Assembly: GCA_003209955.1 (NCBI GenBank)
Contig: QCOD01000001.1
Location: forward strand, 97,330 to 144,272
DNA: 46,943 nucleotides
Source: OCS116 cluster bacterium AG-430-B22
GTDB lineage: Bacteria > Pseudomonadota > Alphaproteobacteria > MED-G09
Reading direction: 5' to 3'
In this document: positions 16,564 through 25,332 of the stretch, one piece after another
Position numbering within the stretch: position 1 is the stretch's first letter
Layout of the letters: the number at the start of each line of letters is the position of its first letter
Program-made: the position numbers and the translations under genes
The notes under the pieces: generated by a model
Told to the model about the DNA's origin: nothing
Database searches by the model: none
The model's input: the letters and a program-made list of their open reading frames with translations, nothing else

Positions 16564-17642
16564 TTTATTTCAATAGAGTTAACTTGCTTTCCATTAATAT
16601 CTTTTAAGGATAAATGGATAATATTTTCAGTAAATTCAATGAATCCATAATTTTCCCATAGATACATAGAGTTAATTCTATTAGGCCCTTGTTCAGGTGG
16701 TCTATCTTTACCTTTGTATTTTGTAACCCATGCAGCGCCTGGAAGATTTAGTGAACTAGAAGTTATTTCATATAACATAGTTCCTTTTGCAGTTTTCTCT
16801 TTGTAAATTCCTCCAGCATGCCTGTCGCCAGATAAGAAAATAATATCTTTCATTTTTTTTGTATCAATAAGATCATACAATTTCTTTTTTTCCCTTGGTA
16901 AGTTTCCCCATTTCTCAAATCCATGACCCTCTGCAATAATTTGAATGCTAGAAGCAATTATTCGAACATCTGCATTTTCATCTAATTTATTTGATAACCA
17001 CTCCCATTGTTTCTTGCCAAGTAGGGTCTTATTAGGATTATTATCAGATAAATAACGCTCTTTTCCAGGAGCTCCTCTTTCATCTGTGCGCTTAAGCGGT
17101 GATCTAAAATACCTTGTATCAAGAAAAATTATTTGCAAGATTCCTTTTTTTGTTATTTTTTTTGTTTCGAAATATATACCCTCTCTATCTCTTCTTGGAT
17201 CATTTAAAGAAATATTCCAAAAATCTAGGAATAGATTTTTAGCTTCTTTTTTATATTGATAATCAGCACCGCCATCATTTTTACCATAATCATGATCATC
17301 CCATATGGCATAAACTTCATTAGTTTCCTTTAGCTGAGCGAAAGGAATTTTTGTTTTCTGTTTTTTATAGGCTTTACTTAATTTGTTTAATTTACCTGTA
17401 ATCCTATCATCACCATAAACATTATCTCCCATAAAAATAAAAATATCTGATCTATCTTTAAGTATACTTTTCCATATAGGTTGCTCTTTTTCTTGAGTAA
17501 GGCAAGCTCCATGCGCAATCTTATTTATATATTTTGGAGTGGAGTATAATTTTTTAAATGGCAGGGCACTAGAAAAAAGGGAAGCCAAACTTCCTAAAAG
17601 AAAATTTCTGCGATTAATTTTAGGGATAAGCTTTTTTCTCAT
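16560..17642 (-). CDS. PhoD-like alkaline phosphatase/metallophosphoesterase, Tat-exported
   Basis: This 360-residue exported phosphoesterase is of the PhoD type. The N-terminus has a twin-arginine signal: 'NRRNFLLGSLASLF' with RR at 11-12, then a hydrophobic stretch. The metal-site blocks of the family are in order: 'FIFMGDNVYGDD', 'AIWDDHDYGKNDGG', 'FLDTRYFRSP' and 'FLSGDRHAGGIY'. Characterised PhoD enzymes are calcium- and iron-dependent phosphodi/monoesterases used to gain phosphate. Length is shorter than Bacillus PhoD because the separate N-terminal beta domain is missing. No Pho box was recognised. It lies downstream of a terminator that ends the TonB receptor gene, so it needs its own promoter. 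Its stop shares TTAA with the acyl-CoA dehydrogenase. Confidence 0.88.
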   Translation of the reverse strand: MRKKLIPKINRRNFLLGSLASLFSSALPFKKLYSTPKYINKIAHGACLTQEKEQPIWKSILKDRSDIFIFMGDNVYGDDRITGKLNKLSKAYKKQKTKIPFAQLKETNEVYAIWDDHDYGKNDGGADYQYKKEAKNLFLDFWNISLNDPRRDREGIYFETKKITKKGILQIIFLDTRYFRSPLKRTDERGAPGKERYLSDNNPNKTLLGKKQWEWLSNKLDENADVRIIASSIQIIAEGHGFEKWGNLPREKKKLYDLIDTKKMKDIIFLSGDRHAGGIYKEKTAKGTMLYEITSSSLNLPGAAWVTKYKGKDRPPEQGPNRINSMYLWENYGFIEFTENIIHLSLKDINGKQVNSIEIN

Positions 17643-17655
17643 ACTTTTATTATAT

Positions 17656-17683
17656 AAAAAAAGGGCGCTAATTAATAGCGCCC
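17656..17683 (-). terminator. Intrinsic terminator after the Oar-like TonB receptor
   Basis: Read on the minus strand, an 8-bp perfect stem (TAGCGCCC with GGGCGCTA; 17676-17683 and 17663-17670, loop of 5) is followed by seven U (A7 on the plus strand at 17656-17662). It is placed 25 bp after the receptor stop and before the phosphatase start. Confidence 0.9.
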
Positions 17684-17707
17684 CTTATTTAATATTATTC
17701 TTTTTTA

Positions 17708-20700
17708 TTAGAATTCATATTTAAGACCAACTTTAAGTTGCCACACCGATTTTCCGATTTTTCTTACTGGGTCTCCATCAATATCAAAACTTTTGTATAC
17801 ATATCTACCTTGATCATCAACTTCTGCTTCAACAACGCCTCTAGAGTTCATTGTACCGCCAGCATAATTTTCAAATCCACCCCAATCAGAATTTATTAGA
17901 TTTAAAACATTCTCAATATCAACAAAGAATGTTGCTTTTCCAGTTATACCACCAGTAGGAAGTTGTTGAGCTATTCTTACATCAAAAGTTCCTTCCCAAG
18001 GGCTATTAAAGCTATTTCTTGGTACCGCATTTCCTCTATAACCTGATAATCCAGAGTCATCTAAAAACTGATTAAATGCCTCAAGATCAAATCCATCAGC
18101 ATAAAGCACATTTGGATCATTTAGGCTTGGTACATATAATAGATCAATATTTTCTCCATCAGTTCTGTAACCACTCAAATCCCCAAGGAATGTATAACTA
18201 AAAGGTGTGCCAGATTGTCTGAAACCATTTAATGCAATACTTGTTTCTAAATCACCAAAGATATTACCTTGCCAACTTAGTTTATAATCAAAGGCATGTT
18301 CTACCTCATAATGTGAAGGAGAATTTACAGGGGTTAAATGATCAAATACTGGGAATCTTGTTGCGCTTGAAAAGATAATAGAACTTGTCATGGCATGGGC
18401 CATTTCTCTTTCTTGATGGGCATATGATAGATATAAATCAATTCCATTATCAAAAGTTTTTTCGAATGAAATACTGTAAATATCGCTTTCAGGTTCTACA
18501 TCTTTAAAGGTTGTCAGATATCCAACATAACTACATCCACCGTATAACGGTCTGTTATCAGCTAGTGCATTCCCTCTTGGATCACAACCACCTATATAAG
18601 CTCCAACAGGATCCTCTTCTTTCATGTGCATATAATTAGCTCTTAAAGTAAAAGGACCAATTAAATTAGAGTCTAAGTCTGCTGTTACCCCTACATGTAA
18701 TTTAGTTATGGATGGTATACCAAAATCTTTATCCATCATATTAGTATAGCCACCGGTATCCCCAATTTCGTTTCTTACAAGAGCTAAAGCAGCATCACCA
18801 GGGTAACTTTCAGGTGTACCAGGAGTAGGTAAGTTATTGCTTCTTGCTCTAAGTTTATTTCCAGGTAAACCTAAACCAGTATCAATGTATGGCCCCCCAT
18901 ACCAAACTGGCGGAAGGTTGCCACTAAACTCACCCCAACCAAATGTAACCAATACATTATCTTGGGCTTGCCAATCTAAAGAGAAACGAGGCATTAGAAT
19001 ATCTTCACCATCTAAACTCACATCATTTTCAGGAGCAGGTCTATAAGTATCGCCTGTCCAATTATACCAAAATGTATTTTTCTCAGGTACTGAGTCCATA
19101 CTTATTTCTTCATATCTAAAACCTATCCTTGCAGTTAAGTCAGGTGAGATATCCCAGGTATCTTGAAAATAAATTATTGTGAAATCCATATTGAATCGAC
19201 CAGCTGCATCTAGAGGATTATTTGTATCGGCATTTCTATAATCTAATTCTCTAAGATTACCTGCAATAAAATCATCAATGGAGTTATAATCATATTCTCC
19301 AAGACTATTCCTTGAAAACATATTGAACATATCATTTTCAACTACTTTGTAGCCAAGTTTTAATGCGTGATTTCCAATATCATAATAACCAGCAATTTCG
19401 TATTGTTTTCTGTTTGTTTCAATCTGATTAGCATGTCGATACTGGTCAGGTCCAAAAAATACTGTTCCTCCCGAGGCAACTCTTATACCAACTTCACCAA
19501 TTGTTTTTGCTCCTACAGGAGTGTTCGGATTACTCACATCTGTATCAGAAATTAAAATTTTAGTAGAAAAATTATCTGTCCAATTCGAGTTTAACTCTAA
19601 TTTCATTGACTCATATTCTTTGTTAATTCTATACCAATTACTCGATAATGGTAGGCCCCAAGTTCTATTAAAGTAGGCTGACTCAGTAGAGCCTTCAGTA
19701 AGGTTGTAAGAAAAAGTAAGATTATGATTTTCAGATAAATTAGCATCCAATCTTAAAAATGTTTTTTCATCTTCTTCTTCACGAGCTTTATTATATGAAC
19801 CTGCATCATAACCAATTACATCCATAGCGGCTTTAATAACGGCATCAGCTTCAGCCTTTGTTACTGAACCAGATTGAAAACCAAGTAAAGATATTGGGTC
19901 TGATGCTTCATATTTTTCATATCCTAGAGAAAAGAATAACTTATCCTTAATAATGGGACCATTAAATGTGAAAGAAAACAATTCAGTATCAGGGTCAGGT
20001 TGGTCGGTTTTTTCACCAAATGGTTCATCACCACTTTTTTGAGATGCTTCAACAGTGAAAGATCCATGAAAATCATTAGTTCCAGCTTTAGTTGTTAAAA
20101 CAATGTTTCCACTTAATGCTTCACCAAGTTCTGCATCATAATTTGCAACTTTTACTGATACTTGTTCGACAAGGTCAATAGAAATAGGCATTCTATTCGT
20201 TGGATAAGCATTGCTACTAAGACCATAGGAGTCATTAGCGCTTACGCCATCAATAACGAAACCGATTAATCTTGGCATTCCACCGGCGAAAGATAATCTT
20301 CCTTCGTTATCAACGGTCACAAAGGGATCTAATCTTGCGATATCTTTGATATCTCTATCTATTGAGGGAAGGGTTGCCAAATCTTCTGAAGTGAAGGTTG
20401 ATCCAGGTCCTACTCCTAAGGTGTCGAAATTAACAGCCTGACCTGTCACAATAATTTCTTCAATATCTGTTCCACCAAGTTGAATATTTAGATTATATTC
20501 ACCACCCAGACTTGTATATATACCTGATCTTAAAGATGATTGCCCATCTTTGGTAGCCCTAACATCAAAAGGACCACCTAAACGTAACCCTCTTGAATAG
20601 AATGAACCAGTATTATTAGTACTTGTTGAAGCTTTTGTTCCAGAAGGCACATGTGTTATTTGAATAGATACACCTGAAACTGGATTACCAGAGCTATCAA

Positions 20701-20833
20701 ATACTGAGCCTCTAATAGCGCCTGTAGTTTGCTCGGCACTAATAGTTAGAGGTAAAATAATTGAAATTGAGAAAAGAAAAAAAGAATAGAAAGTTACTTT
20801 CTTAGATAACTTTAGAATACTTTTAGGAAACAT
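17708..20833 (-). CDS. Oar-like TonB-dependent receptor with carboxypeptidase-regulatory-like domain
   Basis: This is a 1041-residue outer-membrane receptor. A signal peptide of about 33 residues ends at 'TISA'. An Ig-like carboxypeptidase-regulatory domain follows at about 37-120 ('AIRGSVFDSSGNPVSGVSIQ', 'TNNTGSFYSRGLRLGGPFDV'), then a TonB-box-like 'IEEIIVTGQ', a plug ('IDGVSANDSYG', 'GEALSGNIVLTTKAGTNDFHG') and a long beta barrel. It ends in 'LKVGLKYEF', with the terminal phenylalanine expected of an outer-membrane barrel. The layout is that of Oar/TonB receptors of xanthomonads, myxobacteria and some marine alphaproteobacteria, whose substrates are often unknown. The AAGGG ribosome site precedes the ATG. 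No cognate permease, SusD or peptidase gene is adjacent. It has its own terminator. Confidence 0.93.
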   Translation of the reverse strand: MFPKSILKLSKKVTFYSFFLFSISIILPLTISAEQTTGAIRGSVFDSSGNPVSGVSIQITHVPSGTKASTSTNNTGSFYSRGLRLGGPFDVRATKDGQSSLRSGIYTSLGGEYNLNIQLGGTDIEEIIVTGQAVNFDTLGVGPGSTFTSEDLATLPSIDRDIKDIARLDPFVTVDNEGRLSFAGGMPRLIGFVIDGVSANDSYGLSSNAYPTNRMPISIDLVEQVSVKVANYDAELGEALSGNIVLTTKAGTNDFHGSFTVEASQKSGDEPFGEKTDQPDPDTELFSFTFNGPIIKDKLFFSLGYEKYEASDPISLLGFQSGSVTKAEADAVIKAAMDVIGYDAGSYNKAREEEDEKTFLRLDANLSENHNLTFSYNLTEGSTESAYFNRTWGLPLSSNWYRINKEYESMKLELNSNWTDNFSTKILISDTDVSNPNTPVGAKTIGEVGIRVASGGTVFFGPDQYRHANQIETNRKQYEIAGYYDIGNHALKLGYKVVENDMFNMFSRNSLGEYDYNSIDDFIAGNLRELDYRNADTNNPLDAAGRFNMDFTIIYFQDTWDISPDLTARIGFRYEEISMDSVPEKNTFWYNWTGDTYRPAPENDVSLDGEDILMPRFSLDWQAQDNVLVTFGWGEFSGNLPPVWYGGPYIDTGLGLPGNKLRARSNNLPTPGTPESYPGDAALALVRNEIGDTGGYTNMMDKDFGIPSITKLHVGVTADLDSNLIGPFTLRANYMHMKEEDPVGAYIGGCDPRGNALADNRPLYGGCSYVGYLTTFKDVEPESDIYSISFEKTFDNGIDLYLSYAHQEREMAHAMTSSIIFSSATRFPVFDHLTPVNSPSHYEVEHAFDYKLSWQGNIFGDLETSIALNGFRQSGTPFSYTFLGDLSGYRTDGENIDLLYVPSLNDPNVLYADGFDLEAFNQFLDDSGLSGYRGNAVPRNSFNSPWEGTFDVRIAQQLPTGGITGKATFFVDIENVLNLINSDWGGFENYAGGTMNSRGVVEAEVDDQGRYVYKSFDIDGDPVRKIGKSVWQLKVGLKYEF

Positions 20834-21011
20834 ATTTTTGACCCTTTATTTTAAAAATATAATGATGAAATTTGTATAAAATTTCTTATGTAATTAATCT
20901 ATCAATTCTTATCATAAAATATGGATTCTTCGCACAGTTTTTTATGAAGTTTTTGTAAATTTTTTTTTTAAGGTGTGTAACTTTGGTAATTTTAAAAAAT
21001 TTATTAATAAC

Positions 21012-21045
21012 AAAAAAAATGGCCCGAATTAATTTCGAGCCATTT
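21012..21045 (-). terminator. Intrinsic terminator after the second TonB receptor
   Basis: On the minus strand a stem of 7 bp (AAATGGC/GCCATTT, 21039-21045 with 21017-21023), extended after one mismatch by CGAA/TTCG, precedes a U-tract (A8 on the plus strand at 21012-21019). It is about 20 bp after the stop of the receptor ending at 21066. The rest of the 232-bp gap up to 20834 must hold the promoter of the Oar-like receptor, but I could not place it. Confidence 0.88.
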
Positions 21046-21065
21046 GATTTACTATATTTATTTAA

Positions 21066-23342
21066 TTAATAAGAAACATTAAAGGTTACACCTACCGTAG
21101 ATGGTTCATTCCACCACCCTCTAGATGTTAGACCACCAATTGTAGCCCATCTTTGTTCTCTCTCATCAGTAAGATTTCTACCCCATAATGTTATGCTGTA
21201 ATTATCGACAGAATAACTAAGCGTAGCATTAACATTTTCAATGCTATCTAGGTCTCCCAATGGGTTATTTGAAGAGTCTGAATTCATTTCATCTCTGAAA
21301 CGATACGATACTCTACCTTTTAATTCACCATTACCTAGTTGAGCTGTGTATGAAGTAGTAAACCCAAATGTATTTTCTGGAGTGTTACGAGGAATTAATC
21401 CAGAATTATCAGTAATAACTCCATCACCTGTTAAGTCAGCAAGATAATCTTTGTACTCAGCTTCAAGATAACCATAAGTAACCATAAGGTCCCAAGCTTC
21501 AGTAACCTGATACATTAATTCTAATTCTATACCAGTCATCTCCATTGATGCAGCATTACGAATAACTGTAGCAACATTTGCTAAGTTAACAGGTATAAGA
21601 ATAGATTCCTGTTTATCATCGTATTCAGATTTAAAAATAGCACCATTAAAGATTGCTCTTCCATCCTGTAGTGTTGATTTCCAACCAAACTCATAATTTT
21701 TAACATATTCCGGTTCATAACCAGGATAGATATCGTAGTTAGCCTGACGAGCGAAGAAACCACCACTTTTAAAGCCTTCACTATAAGCGGCATAATACAT
21801 TACATCATCGTTAAGTTGGTATCTAAGTCCAACTTTTGGTGTAGTTTCATCCCATTTAGCTGAGTATGATGTTGGGTTGTATATTCCTGGCCATGGTTCT
21901 CCTCTTAGAGGATAATAACCAGGAGCTGAAGCGCCACCGACAAAGTCTTTTTCTTCTTCAGTCCAACGGAAGCCCGCAGTTAGTGTTAATTGATCAGTAA
22001 CAAACCAGTCAACGGAAGCAAAAACAGCTATAGATTCTGTAACTTGAGTTTGCCCATTGTTACCAGCAACATCATCTTCCCATACATCTACATCATCATA
22101 TCCTGCAACACCTTTTCTACCAAAAGGCCAAGGTGGAACACCTAAACGTGATAATTGATAAAATAAGTCATAAACATTCCATCTTTGTGCAAAATCAGCT
22201 TCCCAATCATAGATACCAGCGATAAACTGAAATTTATCTGAGAATTGTGATGTTACTCTGAATTCATGACTTGTTTGTTCCCAGTCATTAAAGAAATTCA
22301 TTCTTAATAAACGAGCAGGTGAGCCATCAAAATCTTGCATATTTTGTTCATCCATATCTCTGTTCGAATATATATAAGTGTATAAGAAGTTCTCAGTGTC
22401 ATAATTAGCTGTAACAATCATTGACTCATATTCATTATCACTAAAATTTGATCCATCTGATTCAACTGTATTCGGACCATCATTTGCATTTATTTCACAA
22501 CCATTACGAGGATCAAAGCCAATTTGAGTAATTGTACATGCTAATTCACCTACACGATTTCTATTAACATAAGAACCCTGCTCACTTTTATCTTCCATTA
22601 TTTCATAATGAAATTTGAGGCTAAATTGATCATTAGGTTCCCATAAAGTAGTGAAACCATAATTTAACTTGTCATCGCCACCAGCATCTTTTTCTAGGAA
22701 TGTATTATATACATGACCATCATGTTCGATGCTTGCAGCAAATATTTTAACACCTAATTGATCTTCAATAATAGGAACTTGGATAACTGTTTTAAGATCT
22801 TGTCTTCCAAACTCACCAATTGTTAAACTAGCGTCAACTCCGAGATCAGTAAGAGATACAGGAGTTCTAATCACATTAAGAATACCGCCTGTTGTATTTT
22901 TACCGAACAATGTTCCTTGTGGTCCACGAAGAACCTCAATTCTTTCGATGTCAAAATTATCTAGAAGAACACCACTTGATGTACCTAAAAACATACCATC
23001 CATTACAACACCAATTGATGGTTCATAACTTTTATCGCTTTCAAGAGAAGCAACACCTCTAATAGTTATAGCAGCACCACTTGCGATACCAGGAGTTCTG
23101 TTAATAAATAGATTTGGTGCAAAAGCTTGAATATCTTCAATTCTTCTAACGCTACCTTCATTCAATTGGTCTGTAATAGCAGTCACAGCCATCGGAACAT
23201 CTTGAATGGATTCTTCTTTCTTTCTTGCTGTAACAATTATTTCTTCAATTGCTAATGTTGGAGCGCTTTCTTGAGCTTGAACATTGAAGTTCATTGTCAA
23301 AATAAGAGTAAACATTAACAAAGTTTTAGTTAAAAATTTCAT
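21066..23342 (-). CDS. TonB-dependent outer-membrane receptor
   Basis: This 758-residue TonB-dependent transporter has a clear signal peptide (cleavage after 'NFNVQA', about residue 23) and a TonB box 'IEEIIVTARKKEES' at 32-45. The plug carries the usual marks: 'SIQDVPMAVTAI', 'AITIRGVAS' and 'IERIEVLRGPQGTLFGKNTT'. The barrel includes 'YYAAYSEGFKSGGF' and ends 'GVTFNVSY' with a terminal aromatic. It resembles the large class of iron-siderophore/unknown-substrate receptors expanded in sphingomonads and marine proteobacteria. The ribosome site GGGGAG is strong. A weak Fur-like sequence lies upstream. There is no adjacent ABC transporter, so the substrate is unknown. It is a single-gene unit with its own terminator. 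Confidence 0.93.
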   Translation of the reverse strand: MKFLTKTLLMFTLILTMNFNVQAQESAPTLAIEEIIVTARKKEESIQDVPMAVTAITDQLNEGSVRRIEDIQAFAPNLFINRTPGIASGAAITIRGVASLESDKSYEPSIGVVMDGMFLGTSSGVLLDNFDIERIEVLRGPQGTLFGKNTTGGILNVIRTPVSLTDLGVDASLTIGEFGRQDLKTVIQVPIIEDQLGVKIFAASIEHDGHVYNTFLEKDAGGDDKLNYGFTTLWEPNDQFSLKFHYEIMEDKSEQGSYVNRNRVGELACTITQIGFDPRNGCEINANDGPNTVESDGSNFSDNEYESMIVTANYDTENFLYTYIYSNRDMDEQNMQDFDGSPARLLRMNFFNDWEQTSHEFRVTSQFSDKFQFIAGIYDWEADFAQRWNVYDLFYQLSRLGVPPWPFGRKGVAGYDDVDVWEDDVAGNNGQTQVTESIAVFASVDWFVTDQLTLTAGFRWTEEEKDFVGGASAPGYYPLRGEPWPGIYNPTSYSAKWDETTPKVGLRYQLNDDVMYYAAYSEGFKSGGFFARQANYDIYPGYEPEYVKNYEFGWKSTLQDGRAIFNGAIFKSEYDDKQESILIPVNLANVATVIRNAASMEMTGIELELMYQVTEAWDLMVTYGYLEAEYKDYLADLTGDGVITDNSGLIPRNTPENTFGFTTSYTAQLGNGELKGRVSYRFRDEMNSDSSNNPLGDLDSIENVNATLSYSVDNYSITLWGRNLTDEREQRWATIGGLTSRGWWNEPSTVGVTFNVSY

Positions 23343-23405
23343 TATTAATCTCCCCAGATATTTATATTTTCAAATAACCTTTAAATTTAAGTATTTATGA
23401 AATAA

Positions 23406-23424
23406 ATAAAGATTATCATTTTTA
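23406..23424 (-). promoter_or_regulatory. Weak Fur-box-like sequence upstream of the TonB receptor
   Basis: Read on the minus strand, the 19-mer AAAAATGATAATCTTTATT matches the classical Fur box at 15 of 19 positions by my count, with a perfect central GATAATC. It lies about 65-80 bp before the receptor start. AT-rich DNA makes such matches common, and many alphaproteobacteria use RirA/Irr instead of Fur. Confidence 0.25.
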
Positions 23425-23515
23425 TAACATTAGCAATCTAAACTTAAAAGTTTTAATCGCAAGCTAAAATAATAAAAATATGTTAATGAGTAAGTATTTA
23501 TAAATAGAGATTGCA

Positions 23516-24511
23516 ATGTTATCACACAAATTTTGTATAGCACCAATGATTGATTATACTGATAGGCATTGTCGTTATTTTTTTAGAAAACTTACGAAAA
23601 AAGCTTTTTTATATAGTGAAATGGTTGTTGCTGATGCAATTGTTTACGGTGATAAAGACTTTTTTTTAAAATTCAATGATTCTGAGCATTCTGTAGCACT
23701 TCAAATAGCGGGGAGTAATCCAAAAAACCTATCATATGCTGCTAAATGTGGAGAAGATTATGGCTATGATGAAATTAATTTTAATCTTGGTTGTCCATCA
23801 AAAAGAGTTCAAGAAGGAAATTTTGGAGCTTGTTTAATGAATGACTTAGATCTAGTAGAGTCTTGTTTAACATCAATGATTAAATCGGTAAATATTCCTG
23901 TTACGGTTAAATGTAGGATTGGTATTGATGAAGATGATCCATATGTCGTTCTACCGATTATGATTGAAAGATTAAAAAAAATTGGAATTAAGACAATTAT
24001 TATACATGCAAGAAAAGCAATTTTAAATGGACTTGACCCTAAGGAAAATAGAGAAATTCCGCCTCTTGATTATGATTTAGTTAGATTAATAAAAAGAAAA
24101 TGGCCAGATTTAAATTTAGTTTTAAATGGAGGTGTTAATTCAATTGAGAAGGCTAAAAAGGAATTGAACTCTAATAAATATGACCCTGACGGCGTTATGA
24201 TGGGAAGAGCTGCATACATAGATCCTTTTTTGTTAACAAATATAGATCATATTTTTTTCGACGAGAAAAAAAGGGATCAAACTAGATTTGATATTGTTAA
24301 AGAAATGATACCTTATATAGAAACTGAGATTTCATGTGGAGTATACTTAAATCATATAACAAGACATATGCTCGGCCTTTTTCATGGAGTTAAGGGCGCA
24401 AAGTTATGGAGAAGTTACTTATCGGAAAATGCACCAAAAAGAAAAAATGATATTAATGTGATTAAGGAAGCATTAATTAAGATTGAAGAAGTTCAAAAAG
24501 AGGTGGTCTGA
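23516..24511 (+). CDS. dusA: tRNA-dihydrouridine(20/20a) synthase
   Basis: DusA reduces uridines 20 and 20a in the tRNA D-loop with FMN and NADPH. The DusA-class start 'FCIAPMIDYTDRHCRYFFRK' is clear. The catalytic cysteine is C93 in 'FNLGCPSKRVQEGNFGACLM'. 'PVTVKCRIGID', 'IIHARKAILNGLDPKENREIPPL' and 'PDGVMMGRAAY' complete the FMN barrel; a C-terminal helical tRNA-binding part follows. At 331 residues it is of normal length. The gene diverges from the TonB receptor over 173 bp. Its TGA overlaps the ATG of the TauE-like gene by one base, so the two are co-translated, though no functional link is obvious. Confidence 0.95.
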   Translation: MLSHKFCIAPMIDYTDRHCRYFFRKLTKKAFLYSEMVVADAIVYGDKDFFLKFNDSEHSVALQIAGSNPKNLSYAAKCGEDYGYDEINFNLGCPSKRVQEGNFGACLMNDLDLVESCLTSMIKSVNIPVTVKCRIGIDEDDPYVVLPIMIERLKKIGIKTIIIHARKAILNGLDPKENREIPPLDYDLVRLIKRKWPDLNLVLNGGVNSIEKAKKELNSNKYDPDGVMMGRAAYIDPFLLTNIDHIFFDEKKRDQTRFDIVKEMIPYIETEISCGVYLNHITRHMLGLFHGVKGAKLWRSYLSENAPKRKNDINVIKEALIKIEEVQKEVV

Positions 24512-25332
24512 TGTATTATGAGGGTATCGGTCTGCTACCATTTTTTTTTGCATTAATTTTTTCAGGATTAATATCTGGCTTTATTGCAGGTCTTCTTGGT
24601 GTTGGCGGAGGGATAATTATTGTTCCAGTTCTTTATCATGTATTGTCTTCTCTTGGTTTTTCTCATGAAATTATAATGCATGTCTCTGTAGCAACATCTC
24701 TTGCTATCATCATACCAACAGGATGGCGTTCTTATGTAGCGCACAAAAAAAATAATGCAGTTGATTTCTCAATTATAAAAAAATGGATTGGACCAACTTT
24801 AATAGGGTCTGCTTTTGGAGCAACTACTGCTGGATTAATATCAGGTTTTTATTTGACATTATTTTTTGCTACAGTTGCTTTATTGGTTTGTATCCATTTA
24901 TTAATGCAAAATGATAATTTAAGATTAGGAAATAAATTACCTTCTGGTTTTTTTAGCTACAATATTCCTTTGTTGGTTGGTGCATTTTCTTCCATGCTTG
25001 GTATTGGAGGTGGAACATTTAATGTAAGCATCATGTCTTTATATGGAGTTCCTATTCATAAAGCTGTAGGAACTTCAGCAGGGCTAGGTTTTTTTCTGTC
25101 TATACCAGGTACATTATTTTTTATCCTTACTGGATTGTTTGTAGCTAATTTACCACCTGGATCTCTTGGGTATGTCAATTTATTAGGTCTAATATTAATT
25201 GCCCCTTTAGCTGCTCTGTCGGCTCCTTTTGGAGCAAAATATGCACATTCACTTCCTAAGAAAACATTAACTAGATTATTTGCTATTTTTTTATTTTTTA
25301 CATCAATAAGAATGTATCTAGAGATTTTTTAA
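24511..25332 (+). CDS. TauE/SafE-family membrane exporter
   Basis: This 273-residue integral membrane protein of the TauE/SafE (DUF81) family has about eight hydrophobic segments in two repeats. The repeats open with the glycine-rich hallmarks 'FIAGLLGVGGGIIIVPVLY' near the start and 'LVGAFSSMLGIGGGTFNVSIMSLYG' in the second half. Family members export sulfite, sulfoacetate or related organic anions, or take up small carboxylates; specificity cannot be predicted. Its ATG overlaps the dusA stop by one base. The stop shares a TTAA with that of the phosphomannomutase on the opposite strand. No sulfur-metabolism genes are near it. Confidence 0.9.
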   Translation: MYYEGIGLLPFFFALIFSGLISGFIAGLLGVGGGIIIVPVLYHVLSSLGFSHEIIMHVSVATSLAIIIPTGWRSYVAHKKNNAVDFSIIKKWIGPTLIGSAFGATTAGLISGFYLTLFFATVALLVCIHLLMQNDNLRLGNKLPSGFFSYNIPLLVGAFSSMLGIGGGTFNVSIMSLYGVPIHKAVGTSAGLGFFLSIPGTLFFILTGLFVANLPPGSLGYVNLLGLILIAPLAALSAPFGAKYAHSLPKKTLTRLFAIFLFFTSIRMYLEIF

